This document shows positions 10,328-24,457 of a DNA stretch of 64,000 nt, piece by piece. The position numbers were made by a program, and so were the translations under genes. Under the pieces are notes generated by a model. It saw only the letters and a program-made list of their open reading frames with translations, did no database searches and was not told the DNA's origin. The DNA is taken from contig NZ_NOYD01000013.1 of assembly GCF_002258315.1 (NCBI RefSeq), positions 62,001-126,000 on the forward strand, given 5' to 3'. Origin of the DNA: Rhodococcus sp. 06-462-5 (GTDB lineage Bacteria; Actinomycetota; Actinomycetes; Mycobacteriales; Mycobacteriaceae). How positions within the stretch are numbered: the stretch's first letter is position 1; the number at the start of each line of letters is the position of its first letter.

Positions 10328-11661
10328 GGCTTGATACCTGCTTCGTCGTCCACGTTCGCTTCGCCGTCTCCGTCGATCAGACCGAACCATTCGGCTGCGG
10401 TGTCGACGTCCTTGTCGCCGCGTCCGGAGAGGTTGACCAGAATGATCGCGTCCTTGCCCAACTCCTTGCCGAGGGTGAGCGCGCCTGCGATGGCGTGCGA
10501 GGACTCGATGGCCGGGATGATGCCTTCGGTGCGGCACAGCAGCTTGAAGGCGTTCATGGCTTCGGTATCGGTGATGCCGCGGTACTCGGCCCGCCCGATG
10601 TCGTGCAGGTACGAGTGCTCCGGACCGACGCCCGGGTAGTCCAATCCCGCTGAGATGGAATGAGATTCGACGGTCTGACCGTCCTCGTCCTGCAGCAGGT
10701 ACGAGTACGCACCGTGCAGCGCTCCCGGAGTTCCACCGCTGATCGTCGCAGCGTGGCGACCGGTCTCGACGCCGTCACCCGCCGCCTCGAAGCCGATCAG
10801 CCGAACATCGGCGTCGTCGATGAAGGCGTGGAAGATGCCGATTGCGTTGGAGCCACCACCGACGCAGGCCGCGATGGCGTCGGGCAGCCGGCCCGTGGAC
10901 GCGAGCACCTGCTGCCGCGCTTCGAGGCCGATGATGCGTTGGAAGTCGCGCACCATCACCGGGAATGGGTGTGGCCCGGCGACGGTGCCGAAGCAGTAGT
11001 ACGTGTTGTCCGCGTTGGTGACCCAGTCGCGCAGCGCCTCGTTGATGGCATCCTTGAGGGTGCGTGATCCGGACTTCACGGCCACGACACTGGATCCGAG
11101 CAGACGCATCCGAGCGACGTTGAGCGCCTGCCGTTCGGTGTCGACCTCGCCCATGTACACGACACATTCGAGACCCATCAGGGCACAGGCCGTGGCGGTC
11201 GCGACGCCGTGCTGACCGGCACCGGTCTCTGCGATGACTCGAGTCTTGCCCATTCGCTTCGCGAGCAGAACTTGCCCGAGCACGTTGTTGATCTTGTGAG
11301 AACCGGTGTGGTTGAGGTCTTCTCGCTTGAGAAGAATCCGAGCGCCGCCTGCGTGCTCGGACAACCGCGTCGCCTCGAAGACCGGCGAGGGGCGACCGGT
11401 GTAGTCGCGCTGCAGTCGGTCGAGTTCACCGAGGAACTCGTTGTCGCTGCGCACCTTCTCGTACTCGGCGGTGACTTCCTCGATCACACCCATCAGCGCC
11501 TCGGGCACGAATCTGCCGCCGTAGACACCGAAATGGCCGCCCACATCGGGCTCGTGCGCGCTGCGATCGGTGAGGCCGATGCTGCTCTGCGGCAGATCAG
11601 CGCCCTTGAAACGGACTGCCTGCGGGGCGTCCGTGATGGAAGAAGAATTGCTGGTGCTCAC
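10324..11661 (-). CDS. trpB: Tryptophan synthase beta chain
   Basis: TrpB joins indole and serine to tryptophan using PLP. The protein has about 445 residues, with GRFVPEALM near the N-terminus, the PLP lysine in [15 protein letters not shown], and [23 protein letters not shown] (phosphate loop), [12 protein letters not shown] and the C-terminal LSGRGDKD complete the family pattern. The start is GTG 11661 ([11 protein letters not shown]) or the TTG at 11679; neither has a strong Shine-Dalgarno, and GTG fits better. It lies 68 nt after trpC and overlaps trpA. Confidence 0.96.
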   Translation of the reverse strand: MSTSNSSSITDAPQAVRFKGADLPQSSIGLTDRSAHEPDVGGHFGVYGGRFVPEALMGVIEEVTAEYEKVRSDNEFLGELDRLQRDYTGRPSPVFEATRLSEHAGGARILLKREDLNHTGSHKINNVLGQVLLAKRMGKTRVIAETGAGQHGVATATACALMGLECVVYMGEVDTERQALNVARMRLLGSSVVAVKSGSRTLKDAINEALRDWVTNADNTYYCFGTVAGPHPFPVMVRDFQRIIGLEARQQVLASTGRLPDAIAACVGGGSNAIGIFHAFIDDADVRLIGFEAAGDGVETGRHAATISGGTPGALHGAYSYLLQDEDGQTVESHSISAGLDYPGVGPEHSYLHDIGRAEYRGITDTEAMNAFKLLCRTEGIIPAIESSHAIAGALTLGKELGKDAIILVNLSGRGDKDVDTAAEWFGLIDGDGEANVDDEAGIKP

Positions 11662-11729
11662 CGGTCCAGTGTGCCCCAACGGCGGACCGCCGCCGCGCTC
11701 GGGTCGGGTGCCGGTTCAGCCGTGCAGCG

Positions 11730-12539
11730 TCAGCGTGCAGGCTTGGGGCACGACGGATGCGTGCCCGCCGTCACCAGGTCCGAGACGGCGGTGCGCGGAT
11801 CACCTGCGGTGACCAAGCCCTCGCCGACGAGTACAGCGTCGGCACCGGCACCGGCGTAGGCGAGCAGATCTGCAGTGCCACGTACCCCGGACTCCGCGAT
11901 ACGAATGATCTCGCTGGGCAACCCGGGCGCGATACGGCCGAAACTGTCACGATCGATCTCGAGCGTCTTCAGATTGCGGGCGTTGATGCCGATGACGCTG
12001 GCACCGGCCTCGAGGGCGCGATCCGCCTCGGCCTCGGTGTGCACCTCGACCAGCGCCGTCATACCCAGCGACTCGGTGCGGTCGAGCAAGGACGCCAACG
12101 CATCCTGTTCGAGCGCCGCGACGATCAGCAGGATCACGTCTGCACCGTGCGCCCGAGCCTCGTGGATCTGGTACGGACCGACGATGAAGTCCTTGCGCAG
12201 CACCGGAATCGAGACGGCGGCACGGACTGCATCGAGGTCTGCGAGCGACCCGTGGAACCGGCGCTCCTCGGTGAGAACGCTGATGATGCGCGCGCCGCCC
12301 TGCTCGTACGCGCGGGCCAGAACGGCCGGATCACCGATGTCGGCCAACGCTCCCTTGGACGGACTCGCCCGCTTCACTTCGGCGATGACGCCGATGCCGT
12401 CCTCACGGAGGGCTGCTGCCGCGTCGAGGGGGGCCGGGGCTGCCTTCGCTGCTGCTTTCACGGCGGCGAAATCGACCACCGATTCACGCGCGGCCACGTC
12501 GGCTCGTACACCGTCGAGAATCGAGTCGAGAACAGTCAT
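11730..12539 (-). CDS. trpC: Indole-3-glycerol phosphate synthase
   Basis: TrpC closes the indole ring from carboxyphenylaminodeoxyribulose phosphate. The 269-residue barrel shows [59 protein letters not shown] and [10 protein letters not shown], which include the catalytic Lys, Glu and Asn. Start ATG 12539 ([10 protein letters not shown]) is preceded by AAGGACTGGGGGCACC, a good ribosome site; longer in-frame versions to 12665 lack support. TrpF is not fused and is not in this cluster (see PriA at 17929). Confidence 0.96.
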   Translation of the reverse strand: MTVLDSILDGVRADVAARESVVDFAAVKAAAKAAPAPLDAAAALREDGIGVIAEVKRASPSKGALADIGDPAVLARAYEQGGARIISVLTEERRFHGSLADLDAVRAAVSIPVLRKDFIVGPYQIHEARAHGADVILLIVAALEQDALASLLDRTESLGMTALVEVHTEAEADRALEAGASVIGINARNLKTLEIDRDSFGRIAPGLPSEIIRIAESGVRGTADLLAYAGAGADAVLVGEGLVTAGDPRTAVSDLVTAGTHPSCPKPAR

Positions 12540-12618
12540 GGTGCCCCCAGTCCTTTCTGAGCGTCGACGTCCGATGTGAGGAATCTCATCGGGGTCGGAT
12601 CTAGCGTAGAGGTCCGTT

Positions 12619-13284
12619 TCAATCCGACGAACGCCGGGTACCGGACTCGTCGGTAGGGTCTTCACCGGCGTCGAGCGCGTCCCACATCATGCGTTCGGTG
12701 AGGTCCTCCCCCTCGTCCTGCACGCCGGCACCGGATGCCGTGGTGCGCGCACGCCGAGCGACCTCGTCACGACGCACCGCCGGAGCGTCGTACTTGGACG
12801 AGAGTACCTGCGGGGCAAACGTCTTCCGAATCGAAATCACGGCGGCAGCGAAGGCGCAGACTGCACCGACGAGGGTGACGATCGCCGGTAGAACCGAGAC
12901 CTCCGTCATCGACACCTGGGCGCGTGCGGGCAGCTCCGCCAGTGCCGCGGACTCCGAATCCGACGCCCCGGCAGTGAGCAATCGAACTGCCGGAATCGCG
13001 GCCGCCACGGCCACAACGGCGATCAGCAGGGCCAGCACCCGCGAGGCCCACCCGCGCACGGCGAACGACGCGGCGATCGCCGCCACGAGCACCAGCGCGA
13101 GCGGCGTCGTGGCAGCAGCCCAGGTGCTGCCGAGAAGCTCGTCGGTGCGGCTCTCTCCGAGACCGTCGAACGACGTCACCCGAACCCATGTCATTCTCGA
13201 CGCGCCCCACAGGCACGCCGCGGCAACGACCAGAAGGGCGACAGGTAGAGCGGCCGACCCGCGGCGACCGGATCGCTCGGTCAT
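12619..13284 (-). CDS. Trp operon-associated membrane protein (TIGR02234 type)
   Basis: A 221-residue membrane protein with four predicted helices: residues about 11-27, 57-72, 80-101 and 130-150. The loop [23 protein letters not shown] after the first helix is typical of the actinobacterial family found between trpE and trpC. The C-terminal 60 residues are hydrophilic and acidic. ATG 13284 overlaps the trpE stop by 4 nt, so it is translationally coupled to the first enzyme of the pathway. Its function is unknown; a role in tryptophan or precursor transport or in complex anchoring is speculation. Confidence 0.85.
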   Translation of the reverse strand: MTERSGRRGSAALPVALLVVAAACLWGASRMTWVRVTSFDGLGESRTDELLGSTWAAATTPLALVLVAAIAASFAVRGWASRVLALLIAVVAVAAAIPAVRLLTAGASDSESAALAELPARAQVSMTEVSVLPAIVTLVGAVCAFAAAVISIRKTFAPQVLSSKYDAPAVRRDEVARRARTTASGAGVQDEGEDLTERMMWDALDAGEDPTDESGTRRSSD

Positions 13285-14849
13285 CGGCCGCCGACCTCAC
13301 GGAGCGATTCCGCAGCGGCGACGGCTCCCAGCACCGCCATCGCCTTGTTCCGCGCCTCGTCGTCCTCGTATTCCGCAACCGAATCGGCCACGACGCCTGC
13401 CCCGGCCTGAACGTAAGCGGTCCCGTCCTTGATCAGGGCGGTGCGAATCGAGATGGCGGTGTCGGCGTCACCCGCGAAATCGAGGTACCCGACGATGCCG
13501 CCGTAGATGCCACGCCGCGTCGGCTCCAACTCGTCGATCAGCTCCATCGCGCGCACCTTCGGTGCCCCGGACAGGGTGCCCGCCGGGAAGCAGGCCTTGA
13601 CCGCGTCGAGGGCACGCTTGCCATCGGCCAATCGTCCGGTGACCGTCGACACCAGATGCATGACGTGGCTGTATCGCTCGATGTGGCGGTAGTCGCTCAC
13701 TCGCACGGTGCCGGGAGCGCAGACGCGTCCGAGATCGTTGCGGCCCAGATCGACGAGCATCAGGTGCTCGGCGTTCTCCTTCTCGTCGGCCAGCAGATCC
13801 TTCTCGAGCAGCACGTCCTCCTCCTCGGAGGTGCCGCGCCAACGCGTGCCCGCGATCGGATGCGTGGTGGCGAGACCATCGACCACCGTCACCAATGCCT
13901 CGGGGCTCGATCCGACGATGGAGAAGGCCGTCTCGTCGTTCTCCCCCGGTACGTGCATCAGATACATGTACGGGCTCGGATTGGAGGCCCGCAGCATCCG
14001 GTAGACGTCCAGCGGTGACGCATCGGTATCCATCTCGAAACGCTGTGAGAGCACCACCTGGAACGCCTCACCTGCTTCGATCTCCTCCACCAGGCGAGCG
14101 ACATCGGCACCGAAGCCCTCGGACGTGCGCTGCCTGCGGAACTGCGGCTTGGGCTTGGACACGGTGGAGACGGTGGATGCAGCGGGCTTCGACAGGTCTG
14201 CGCACATACGGTCCAATCGGCGCACCGCGTCGTCGTACGCCTCGTCGACATGCTCGTCGGTGCCGTTCCAGTTGACCGCGTTCGCGATCAGGGTGATCGC
14301 GCCCTCGTGATGGTCGACGGCCGCGAGATCGGTCGCGAGCAGCATGACCAACTCCGGAACACCGAGGTCGTCCTGCGCGTGCTCGGGCAGCTTCTCGATG
14401 CGCCGCACCGAGTCGTATCCGAGGTAGCCGACCATGCCGCCGGTCAGCGGGGGCAGACCGGGCAGCCGCTCCGAGTGCAACAGCTCCAGGGTCCGCGCCA
14501 GCACTTCGAGAGGATCGCCGCCGCTCGGCACCCCTGCAGGAACGTTGCCGCGCCACGCGGCCTCACCGTCGATGACCGTGAGCGACGCCGGAGAGCCAGC
14601 ACCGATGAACGACCACCTCGACCACGAACTGCCGTTCTGTGCGGACTCGAGCAGGAAGGTTCCGGGTCGGTCGGCACCGAGCTTGCGGTACGCCGACAGC
14701 GGAGTCTCGGAGTCGGCGAGCACCTTTCGCGTCACGGGCACCACGCGGTGCTCGGCGGCGAGATGCCGGAACACCTCGCGCGAGGTGGTCGAGTCCGAGT
14801 TCTCGGTGTCGGGAGTGGGGCTGGGATCGGTGATCGTCTCGCCGTGCAT
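13281..14849 (-). CDS. trpE: Anthranilate synthase component I
   Basis: TrpE converts chorismate to anthranilate using ammonia from a TrpG partner that is not encoded in this window. The 522-residue protein has the feedback site motif [20 protein letters not shown] and a C-terminal chorismate-binding domain. That domain shows [71 protein letters not shown] and [16 protein letters not shown]. Start ATG 14849 has GGGAGGATGGTGGC just before it. It heads the trp-lgt transcript and is divergent from bcp with only 56 bp between, so no leader-peptide attenuator fits. Confidence 0.96.
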   Translation of the reverse strand: MHGETITDPSPTPDTENSDSTTSREVFRHLAAEHRVVPVTRKVLADSETPLSAYRKLGADRPGTFLLESAQNGSSWSRWSFIGAGSPASLTVIDGEAAWRGNVPAGVPSGGDPLEVLARTLELLHSERLPGLPPLTGGMVGYLGYDSVRRIEKLPEHAQDDLGVPELVMLLATDLAAVDHHEGAITLIANAVNWNGTDEHVDEAYDDAVRRLDRMCADLSKPAASTVSTVSKPKPQFRRQRTSEGFGADVARLVEEIEAGEAFQVVLSQRFEMDTDASPLDVYRMLRASNPSPYMYLMHVPGENDETAFSIVGSSPEALVTVVDGLATTHPIAGTRWRGTSEEEDVLLEKDLLADEKENAEHLMLVDLGRNDLGRVCAPGTVRVSDYRHIERYSHVMHLVSTVTGRLADGKRALDAVKACFPAGTLSGAPKVRAMELIDELEPTRRGIYGGIVGYLDFAGDADTAISIRTALIKDGTAYVQAGAGVVADSVAEYEDDEARNKAMAVLGAVAAAESLREVGGR

Positions 14850-14873
14850 GCCACCATCCTCCCAGGTTCGGCA

Positions 14874-14889
14874 CGAGCGTCGGCGCTCG
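14874..14889. promoter_or_regulatory. Palindrome in the trpE-bcp divergent promoter region
   Basis: CGAGCG-TCGG-CGCTCG is a 6-bp inverted repeat midway in the 56-bp gap between trpE and the peroxiredoxin gene. The bcp -10 candidate TAACCT (14893-14898) sits just downstream and 7 nt before its ATG. It could be a shared operator; with so GC-rich a background the evidence is modest. Confidence 0.3.
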
Positions 14890-14905
14890 CGGTAACCTGC
14901 CGAGC

Positions 14906-15367
14906 ATGAAACCAGGCGAGCTCGTTCCCGATTTTTCCCTGCCGGACCAGACCGGAGAGACCCGAACGCTGACCGAATTGCTGGCGAACGGTCCGATAGT
15001 CCTGTTCTTCTACCCCGCCGCCTTCACCCCCGGTTGCACCGCCGAGGCATGCCACTTCCGGGACCTGGCGTCGGAGTTCGCCGAGGTCGGAGCCACCCGC
15101 GTCGGCATCAGTGCCGATGCCGTGGCGAAGCAGGCAGAGTTCGCTGCCGCCAAGTCCTTCGACTACCCGCTGCTCTCCGACGAGGACGGCACCGTCGCCA
15201 CCGCGTTCGGTGTCAAGCGCGGTCTGCTGGCCAAGCTCTCCCCGGTCAAACGCGCGACGTTCGTCATCGGCACCGACCGGAAGGTGCTCGAGACCTTCTC
15301 GAGCGAAGTACGGTTCGAAGCGCATGCGGACAAGGCTCTCGAGTACCTGCGGGCACATCGCACCTAG
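14906..15367 (+). CDS. bcp: Thiol peroxidase of the BCP/PrxQ family
   Basis: This cytoplasmic peroxiredoxin reduces hydrogen peroxide and organic hydroperoxides. In the 153-residue protein the peroxidatic Cys44 and resolving Cys49 lie in [14 protein letters not shown], the Cys-X4-Cys arrangement of PrxQ enzymes. The [15 protein letters not shown] and FPLLSD-like segment (YPLLSDEDG) and KRATFVIG support the family. ATG 14906 follows TAACCT by 7 nt without a Shine-Dalgarno, suggesting a leaderless transcript. An orthologue sits next to trpE in mycobacteria (bcpB), where it is also oppositely oriented. The MarR gene downstream may co-regulate it. Confidence 0.93.
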   Translation: MKPGELVPDFSLPDQTGETRTLTELLANGPIVLFFYPAAFTPGCTAEACHFRDLASEFAEVGATRVGISADAVAKQAEFAAAKSFDYPLLSDEDGTVATAFGVKRGLLAKLSPVKRATFVIGTDRKVLETFSSEVRFEAHADKALEYLRAHRT

Positions 15368-15382
15368 AGCACTGTCCGACGC

Positions 15383-15413
15383 GATGCCTCGGGTGGGGGA
15401 ACCTCGAGGCATC
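15383..15413. terminator. Inverted repeat between bcp and the MarR gene
   Basis: GATGCCTCG (15383-15391) pairs perfectly with CGAGGCATC (15405-15413) across a 13-nt loop, 16 nt after the bcp stop. It is a plausible terminator, but there is no T-run. It also lies 42 nt before the MarR start, so it could instead be an operator. Confidence 0.45.
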
Positions 15414-15454
15414 ATGTGCAGGCAACAACTAACTTGATCGAGAGGTTCCCCGCG

Positions 15455-15961
15455 ATGGATACGTCGGCGACGCCGCAACAGACGGTGGATCCCCGTTGGC
15501 TCACCGAGAGTCAGCAGGAGGCCTGGCGATCACTCGTCGCTCTGGTCACTCGGTTGCCGGCAGCGTTGGACGCGCAGCTGCAGCGCGATTCGCAGCTGAC
15601 CCACTTCGACTACTTCGTGTTGGCGACGGTCAGCGAGAATCCACAGCGACGGATTCAACTCCGCGATCTGGCCGAGTACGCGAATGCCTCGCTCTCGCGT
15701 CTGTCACATGTGGTGACGAAGCTCGAGAAGGCCGGGTGGGTCGAGCGCGAGTCGATCCCGGGTAGCCGCGGTTCCTACGCCGTGCTGACCGACGCAGGTA
15801 TGACCAAGGTCGTGGAAGCGGCACCCGGGCACGTCGGCACGGTGCAGTCGCTGGTGTTCGAGGGGCTGTCGGATGCGGAGGTCGAGCAGCTCGCGACCTT
15901 GAGCTCGACTCTGCTGACCCAGTTGGACAAGGGAATCGCGGCCGGAACCGGTCACGCCTGA
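15455..15961 (+). CDS. MarR-family transcriptional regulator
   Basis: A 168-residue winged-helix repressor. The dimerisation helices flank a [21 protein letters not shown], then [20 protein letters not shown] as the recognition helix region. The wing is [18 protein letters not shown], followed by [10 protein letters not shown] and a C-terminal helix. ATG 15455 is chosen over GTG 15416 because GAGAGG lies 9 nt before it. CAACTAACTTG just upstream is a small inverted repeat (CAA/TTG) that may be its own site. The last 10 nt overlap the 3' end of hisI. The ligand and targets are unknown; bcp is the obvious candidate. Confidence 0.85.
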   Translation: MDTSATPQQTVDPRWLTESQQEAWRSLVALVTRLPAALDAQLQRDSQLTHFDYFVLATVSENPQRRIQLRDLAEYANASLSRLSHVVTKLEKAGWVERESIPGSRGSYAVLTDAGMTKVVEAAPGHVGTVQSLVFEGLSDAEVEQLATLSSTLLTQLDKGIAAGTGHA

Positions 15962-16305
15962 GTGTCGGGACCCAACAGAACGTCGGCGTCGAAGCAGGTG
16001 TGCGCGCCGGTGTGGCACGCCGCGCCGACCTGGTCGACGACCAGGAGCACGGTGTCACCGTCGCAGTCGAGTCGAACCTCGTGCACGTACTGCGTGTGAC
16101 CGGACGTCTCACCCTTGACCCAGTACTGCTGCCTGGACCTGGAATAGTATGTGCCCTTGCGGGTTTCGAGGGTTCGAGAGAGCGCCTCGTCGTCCATCCA
16201 GGCGACCATCAGTACCTGACCGGTAGACCGTTCCTGCACGACGGCGCTGAACAGTCCGGCTTCGTTGCGCTTGAGCCGCGCGGACAGACTCGGGTCGAGT
16301 GTCAT
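15952..16305 (-). CDS. hisI: Phosphoribosyl-AMP cyclohydrolase
   Basis: HisI opens the adenine ring of phosphoribosyl-AMP, the third step of histidine synthesis. The 117-residue protein shows [34 protein letters not shown] and [22 protein letters not shown] followed by TCF, the metal- and zinc-binding residues of the family. HisE is not fused to it, as usual in actinobacteria. It is the last gene of the his operon, 15 nt after hisF, and its 3' end overlaps the convergent MarR gene by 10 nt. Confidence 0.95.
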   Translation of the reverse strand: MTLDPSLSARLKRNEAGLFSAVVQERSTGQVLMVAWMDDEALSRTLETRKGTYYSRSRQQYWVKGETSGHTQYVHEVRLDCDGDTVLLVVDQVGAACHTGAHTCFDADVLLGPDTQA

Positions 16306-16320
16306 CGGAAATCCTCTTCG

Positions 16321-17094
16321 CTAGCGAACGACGATGCGTTCGGCACGCATCGCGTCCTTGACCTGGCCGATGGTGAGGTCACCGAAGTGGAACACGCTCG
16401 CGGCGAGAACCGCGTCCGCTCCGGCGTGCACTGCCGGTGAAAAGTGCTCCACCGAGCCTGCTCCACCGCTGGCGATCACCGGCACGTGCACCGCGGCACG
16501 GACGGCGGCGATCATCGGCAGGTCGAATCCGGCTTTCGTTCCGTCGGCGTCCATCGAATTGAGCAGGATCTCCCCGACACCGAGTTCGGCTCCGCGCACC
16601 GCCCATTCGACGGCGTCGATGCCGGTGCCGCGTTTGCCGCCGTGCGTGGTGACCTCCCAGCCCGACGGGGTGTCCTGCTGACCGTCGGGAACGGTTCGTG
16701 CGTCGACCGAGAGCACGATGCACTGCGAGCCGAACCGTTCGCTGAGCTCGCGGAGCAACTCCGGTCGCGCGATCGCTGCGGTGTTGACACTGACTTTGTC
16801 CGCCCCGGCTCGCAGCAGTCGATCCACGTCGGCGACGGTGCGCACTCCCCCGCCGACGGTGAGCGGGATGAAAACCTGCTCGGCGGTGCGGCTGACGACG
16901 TCGAGCATCGTGCCTCTGTCCGACGTCGACGCGGTGACGTCGAGGAAGGTCAGTTCGTCGGCCCCCTGGGCATCGTAGGCGGCCGCGAGCTCCACGGGAT
17001 CGCCTGCGTCGCGGAGGTTTTCGAAGTTGACTCCCTTGACGACGCGTCCGGCGTCGACGTCGAGGCACGGAATCACTCTGACCGCGACGCTCAC
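16321..17094 (-). CDS. hisF: Imidazole glycerol phosphate synthase cyclase subunit
   Basis: HisF uses ammonia from HisH to make imidazole glycerol phosphate and AICAR. This 257-residue barrel has the catalytic Asp12 ([18 protein letters not shown]) and Asp131 (IVLSVDART). Phosphate-binding motifs [28 protein letters not shown] and [11 protein letters not shown] are present. GTG 17094 overlaps the impA stop by 4 nt. The partner hisH lies upstream in the same operon. Confidence 0.96.
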   Translation of the reverse strand: MSVAVRVIPCLDVDAGRVVKGVNFENLRDAGDPVELAAAYDAQGADELTFLDVTASTSDRGTMLDVVSRTAEQVFIPLTVGGGVRTVADVDRLLRAGADKVSVNTAAIARPELLRELSERFGSQCIVLSVDARTVPDGQQDTPSGWEVTTHGGKRGTGIDAVEWAVRGAELGVGEILLNSMDADGTKAGFDLPMIAAVRAAVHVPVIASGGAGSVEHFSPAVHAGADAVLAASVFHFGDLTIGQVKDAMRAERIVVR

Positions 17095-17921
17095 CGCACC
17101 GGTCCTTCCAGATAGTCGACGGGATCACCGAGTTCGGTGATCACCTTCAGCAATTCCTCGTGCACTCCCGGTCCGGCTGCGAGCACCGACGCCGAGTCGA
17201 CCGTCCAGGGTTCGCCCGCGAGGTCGGTGACGATTCCGCCTGCCGCGCGTACCAGCAGCGCACCGGCTGCGTTGTCCCAGGCACGATGACCGAAGACCAC
17301 CGCGCCGCCGAGAACTCCGCTGGCCGTGTAGGCCAGATCCACTCCGGTGGCACCGTGCATCCGCAGTCGCGAGGAATGCATCGACAACTCTTCGAGAATG
17401 CGGAATCGGAAGCGACCCGGCAGCGATCCGCGGCTTGCGACGTTGAACGCGCCGAACCCGATCATGGACTCGCGCAATGATTTCGGCTCCAACGCCGGAA
17501 GGGCGACGCCGTTGAGCAACAGTGGGCCGCCTGCCACAGCGGCGAAACGCTGATCCACCAGCGGCAGCCAGGTCAGCCCGAGGACCGGTTCGCCATCGTC
17601 GAGCAACGCCAACAACGTTCCGGCCGAGGGCAATCCCGACGAGTAGTTGAAGGTGCCGTCGATCGGGTCCAACACCCAGACGAGTCCCGAGTTCAGGTCC
17701 GGTCCGCCGAACTCCTCACCGTGAACGGCGATTCCGGTGGCCTCGCCCAGTTCCGCGGTGAGCCGCCGCTCGAGTTCCAGGTCCACTGCAGTGGCGAAGT
17801 CGTCGGGGCCCTTCTGCACGGCGCTCGGTGCGCCGACGCCGGCGACGAACCGATCGTGGATGCCGTCGAGCAGACCACCGGCGATCTCGAGCAGGCGGGT
17901 CGATTCCTCGGGAAGGGTCAT
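17091..17921 (-). CDS. impA: Inositol monophosphatase-family phosphatase
   Basis: A 276-residue Mg-dependent phosphatase with the family signatures [24 protein letters not shown] and [15 protein letters not shown], which hold the metal ligands. ImpA sits between hisA and hisF in corynebacteria and mycobacteria. It may act on inositol phosphates, or supply histidinol-phosphate phosphatase activity like the related HisN; the sequence alone does not decide. Start ATG 17921 ([12 protein letters not shown]) is 7 nt after the hisA stop; the longer in-frame version to 18050 lies inside hisA. Confidence 0.88.
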   Translation of the reverse strand: MTLPEESTRLLEIAGGLLDGIHDRFVAGVGAPSAVQKGPDDFATAVDLELERRLTAELGEATGIAVHGEEFGGPDLNSGLVWVLDPIDGTFNYSSGLPSAGTLLALLDDGEPVLGLTWLPLVDQRFAAVAGGPLLLNGVALPALEPKSLRESMIGFGAFNVASRGSLPGRFRFRILEELSMHSSRLRMHGATGVDLAYTASGVLGGAVVFGHRAWDNAAGALLVRAAGGIVTDLAGEPWTVDSASVLAAGPGVHEELLKVITELGDPVDYLEGPVR

Positions 17922-17928
17922 TCCTGGG

Positions 17929-18663
17929 TTACCGAGACACCGCAGCGAGGGCGTCCGGGAGCGTGAAACGTCCGGCGTACAGGGCCTTTCCGACGATGGA
18001 ACCTTCCACACCGCGGTCGACCAGTCCGGCGATCGCTTCCAGGTCTGCAATCGTGGACACGCCGCCCGATGCGATGACCGGCTTGTCGGTCTTGGCGCAC
18101 ACGTCGGCGAGCAGTTCCAGGTTGGGCCCGGTCAACGTGCCGTCCTTGGTGACGTCGGTGACGACATAGCGCGAGCACCCGTCGCGCTCGAGCCGCTCGA
18201 GGACCTCCCACAGATCGCCGCCGTCGCTCACCCAGCCGCGACCGCGCAACCGCGGTGCTCCGTCGACGATCAGCACGTCCAGACCGACGGCGACGCGGTC
18301 GCCGAACTCGCCGATCGCGCGGGAGCACCACTGTGGATCCTCGAGCGCTGCGGTGCCGAGATTGACTCGTGCGCAACCGGTCGCCAGCGCCGCGCGCAGC
18401 GACTCGTCGTCCCGAATTCCGCCCGACAGCTCCACCTTGACGTCGAGCTCGCCGACGACGGACGCCAGCAGCTCGCGGTTGGAGCCGCGTCCGAACGCAG
18501 CGTCGAGATCCACGAGATGGACCCACTCGGCACCGTCGTTCTGCCACGCGAGCGCGGCGTCGCGAGGCGACCCGTACTTCGTTTCGCTTCCTGCCTCTCC
18601 TTGAACGAGACGGACAGCTTCGCCGCCTGCGACATCGACAGCAGGCAATAAGACCAGGCTCAC
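17929..18663 (-). CDS. priA: Dual-function isomerase PriA (HisA/TrpF)
   Basis: PriA performs the Amadori rearrangements of both ProFAR (histidine) and phosphoribosylanthranilate (tryptophan). The 244-residue barrel has Asp10 ([10 protein letters not shown]), Asp174 ([13 protein letters not shown]), Arg142 and Trp144 ([11 protein letters not shown]). With an offset of one, these are the residues that give the mycobacterial enzyme both activities. GTG start at 18663. The trp genes at 9524-14849 contain no trpF, which fits the dual role. It is the seventh gene of the his operon, 56 nt after a small membrane gene. Confidence 0.93.
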   Translation of the reverse strand: MSLVLLPAVDVAGGEAVRLVQGEAGSETKYGSPRDAALAWQNDGAEWVHLVDLDAAFGRGSNRELLASVVGELDVKVELSGGIRDDESLRAALATGCARVNLGTAALEDPQWCSRAIGEFGDRVAVGLDVLIVDGAPRLRGRGWVSDGGDLWEVLERLERDGCSRYVVTDVTKDGTLTGPNLELLADVCAKTDKPVIASGGVSTIADLEAIAGLVDRGVEGSIVGKALYAGRFTLPDALAAVSR

Positions 18664-18719
18664 GTGCGGTTATGCTACGGGCCGAGCGGGCGTGAACTCA
18701 AAACGGGTCGCCTGTGGTC

Positions 18720-18926
18720 CTACCGGAGTTCCTTGCGCGTCATGCGGGTGGACACCACACCCATCGCCGCGATCGCGCCGACCACACCGGCCAGCGCGAT
18801 GACCAAGCCCACTCCGGCACTCGGCTGCAGCACAGCGATCAGTGCCGTCGCGAGGGCGAGCACGGCGACAGCCGCACCGAGGGCTCGAAAGGCCAAGCGT
18901 CCGAGTGAGAACTCGCGGTCGGTCAC
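18720..18926 (-). CDS. Small two-helix membrane protein in the his operon
   Basis: A 68-residue protein with hydrophobic segments at about 12-33 and 36-56 and a basic C-terminus ([10 protein letters not shown]). ATG 18926 overlaps the hisH stop by 4 nt (ATGA), which argues for translation. Uncharacterised small genes occupy comparable positions in the his operons of corynebacteria. It has no recognisable domain; the function is unknown. Confidence 0.75.
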   Translation of the reverse strand: MTDREFSLGRLAFRALGAAVAVLALATALIAVLQPSAGVGLVIALAGVVGAIAAMGVVSTRMTRKELR

Positions 18927-19552
18927 ACCGATCGGACCCAGTTCTCCAGCAGCGCGGCCCCGGCGTCACCGGACTTCTCGGGGTGGAACTGGGTGGCCGA
19001 GAGCGCGCCGTTCTCGACAGCGGCGAGGAACCGGCCGCCGTGATCGGCCCAGGTGAGCAACGGGGCGGCGATGGTGTCGCTGGGTTCGAGCTCCCACTGC
19101 TGCGCGGCGTAGGAGTGGACGAAGTAGAACCGGGTCTCGGGATCGATGCCGTCGAAGAGCACGCTCTTCTCCGGTGCTTCGACGGTGTTCCACCCCATGT
19201 GGGGCAGCACCTCGGCCTGCAGACGCTCGACCGTGCCCGGCCACTCCCCGCACCCGTCCGCTTCGACACCGAACTCGACCCCGCGGTCGAAGAGGATCTG
19301 CATTCCGACACAGATGCCCAGGACGGGGCGTCCGCCGGCCAGGCGTCGACCGATGATGCGTTCGCCCTTCACCGCCAGCAGACCTTCCATGCAGGCAGCG
19401 AACGCACCGACACCGGGAACGACCAGAGCTTCTGCATTCAGGGCCTCGTCGAAGTCCGAGGTCACGGTCACATCGGCACCGACCCGGGCGAGAGCCCGCT
19501 TCGCCGAGTGCAGATTGCCCGAGCCGTAATCGAGCAACACCACAGAAGTCAT
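18923..19552 (-). CDS. hisH: Imidazole glycerol phosphate synthase glutaminase subunit
   Basis: HisH is a class I glutamine amidotransferase that feeds ammonia to HisF. The 209-residue protein has the nucleophile Cys81 in GICVGMQ, the His/Glu pair in [12 protein letters not shown], and the interface motif [23 protein letters not shown] is the usual N-terminus. ATG 19552 overlaps the stop of the preceding MFS gene by 4 nt. HisF is encoded four genes downstream. Confidence 0.96.
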   Translation of the reverse strand: MTSVVLLDYGSGNLHSAKRALARVGADVTVTSDFDEALNAEALVVPGVGAFAACMEGLLAVKGERIIGRRLAGGRPVLGICVGMQILFDRGVEFGVEADGCGEWPGTVERLQAEVLPHMGWNTVEAPEKSVLFDGIDPETRFYFVHSYAAQQWELEPSDTIAAPLLTWADHGGRFLAAVENGALSATQFHPEKSGDAGAALLENWVRSV

Positions 19553-20706
19553 GCGGGAAGTCTATCGGGGCGTGGTCTGGCGACGAGCGCCACCGCCGCG
19601 ACGACGACCACCGTGGCAGCGGCTGCGGTGAATCCCGCGGTGTAACCCACACTCGTCGCCAGGACACCGAGGGCGAGTGCGCCCGCCCCGGTACCCGCGT
19701 CGAAGCTGATGTTCCAGACGGCGCTGGCGCTGCTGTAGCGGGCGGGGCCGGCTGCGTCGAACGCCATCACGAGACTGTCGTTCTGGCATGCGCCGTACCC
19801 GATTCCGAACAGAACGGCTGCGACGAAGAACAGCGCCGCCGGCATACCGCCGAGCGCGGCGATCGCGAACAGAGCGATTCCGATCGCCGCCGACACCAGC
19901 GCCGGAAACACCGAACGCCCGATTCCGATTCGGTCCGCCACCGACCCTGCGGCGTAGCGCCCGACGAGCATCGAGGCACTGACAACGGCCAGTGCCAGTC
20001 CGATCATCGCGGCCCGATTCGTTTCGGCGATCGGCAACAGACTGGTGATTCCCCCGTAGGCCGCGGACACCGAAGCCACGACGAGACACGGCACCAGGAA
20101 CTGCCGAACGTCGAGACGAACTCGCTCGATCCTGGGCGGCTGCGGGGCGGGCCGGGTGGGAGGCAACAGCGCCACGCCGATCAGGCCTGCTGCGGGCACC
20201 AGAGCGCCGAGCACGAACACGGCCGTCGGACTCGCCGCGAAAATCACCAGACCCAGTGGCAGCGTCACCATCTGAGCCAAGGCGACAGCGATCCCCTGCG
20301 CGCCCGTGGCTCGGCCGAGCAGCGCTGTCGGCGCGAGCTCGGCGACGATGGCGGCACCGGCGACCGTCAACATCCCGAACCCGGTACCCCGCAGCGCGGA
20401 CACCGCCAGCGCCGGTACGGCCTCGACGGAGACGATGAACAGCAGCGCGGGCAACCCGAGGAGCAGACACCCGGCGGCCAGAACCGCGCGGTGGCCGACT
20501 CGCATCAGCATGCTCGGCACGAACAGCTGCGTGATCACCGTCGTGGCCATGAAGATCGCGGTGCTGGCCGCAGCCACCGCGTCCGATGCCCCCGACTGGG
20601 ACACCGCGAGGGGAACCACCGGGAGCAGCAATCCCCAGCCGCCGAACGAGGCCGCGCCCATGGCCATCGCGGCCGGAAGACCACGGATGGAGCTCAGGCC
20701 ACTCAA
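19549..20706 (-). CDS. MFS permease within the his operon
   Basis: A transporter of about 385 residues with 12 predicted helices and a MFS-type motif ([15 protein letters not shown]). The N-terminal helix ([19 protein letters not shown]) and the charged central loop [19 protein letters not shown] fit the fold. C. glutamicum also has genes between hisB and hisH. The substrate is unknown; histidine or an intermediate is only a guess from position. The start is uncertain: TTG 20706 or ATG 20667 are the best in-frame choices after the hisB stop. A start at 20757 would overlap hisB by 29 nt. Confidence 0.8.
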   Translation of the reverse strand: MSGLSSIRGLPAAMAMGAASFGGWGLLLPVVPLAVSQSGASDAVAAASTAIFMATTVITQLFVPSMLMRVGHRAVLAAGCLLLGLPALLFIVSVEAVPALAVSALRGTGFGMLTVAGAAIVAELAPTALLGRATGAQGIAVALAQMVTLPLGLVIFAASPTAVFVLGALVPAAGLIGVALLPPTRPAPQPPRIERVRLDVRQFLVPCLVVASVSAAYGGITSLLPIAETNRAAMIGLALAVVSASMLVGRYAAGSVADRIGIGRSVFPALVSAAIGIALFAIAALGGMPAALFFVAAVLFGIGYGACQNDSLVMAFDAAGPARYSSASAVWNISFDAGTGAGALALGVLATSVGYTAGFTAAAATVVVVAAVALVARPRPDRLPA

Positions 20707-20728
20707 CGCACGAGCGCCGATCGACCGA

Positions 20729-23828
<3,100 letters not shown>

Positions 23829-23917
23829 AGTGGGCCCCTTCGTGAAGTCGGTTCGGTGCCGGGGTTCGGTCGAAACAGTGTGGTTCGAACACCCAGGATA
23901 GTTCCACCGAATTCGAC

Positions 23918-24436
23918 TCAGCCCCGCACGTCCCACAGATGGTGGACGGGGTCGTGAATGTAGTAGGCGGCCAGTGACTCGACCGAGAAGTTCGATCCGT
24001 CGCTGCGCCGACCTGTTCGGTGCCGGTGCTCCGGCATCACAGCGGCGAAGTCGTCGGCCAGAGCGCGCGCGGCATCACCGAGTTCCGACGCCACCTTCGC
24101 AGGATTCTGCGCGTTGTAGTCCTCGGCCAGCGCGGTGGCGTCCTGGTCCCAGTTCTCGAACTCGGGATCGTCCTCGGCCAACACCAACGCCAGCCGGGTA
24201 CGAAAAATGCGGTGCGCGTCACGGACGTGCGCGGCGTACTCGAGTGCGGACCACGTCGAGTCGTCGGGGCGCAGTGCTACGTCGTCGCGCCTCAGCACCG
24301 CCTCCCAACGCTCGACGTCGGCGCGGATCAGGTCCGGGATGTCGTCGTAATCGACGGCACTCGAGTCGAACCCACAGTCCGGGCACGCTCGTTCGAGAAC
24401 CCAGGTCCAATTCTTGGTGTCGGGATCGATCGGCAT
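23918..24436 (-). CDS. DinB-like (mycothiol-dependent type) domain protein
   Basis: A 172-residue helical-bundle protein of the DinB/maleylpyruvate isomerase superfamily. Histidines that could bind a metal are in [13 protein letters not shown] and [12 protein letters not shown]. The N-terminal [13 protein letters not shown] motif and the [10 protein letters not shown] segment are common in actinobacterial members, some of which use mycothiol. The substrate is unknown. ATG 24436 is preceded by TATTCT plus 7 nt and no Shine-Dalgarno, so the mRNA may be leaderless. It precedes the his operon in the same direction. Confidence 0.8.
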   Translation of the reverse strand: MPIDPDTKNWTWVLERACPDCGFDSSAVDYDDIPDLIRADVERWEAVLRRDDVALRPDDSTWSALEYAAHVRDAHRIFRTRLALVLAEDDPEFENWDQDATALAEDYNAQNPAKVASELGDAARALADDFAAVMPEHRHRTGRRSDGSNFSVESLAAYYIHDPVHHLWDVRG

Positions 24437-24457
24437 GCCGGTCAGAATAGATCCAGG

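Noticed and set aside
23879-23892. GTTCGAAC palindrome upstream of hisD as a LexA box
   Set aside because: It lacks the four-base spacer between half-sites required for an SOS box; an 8-bp palindrome is not informative in this base composition.
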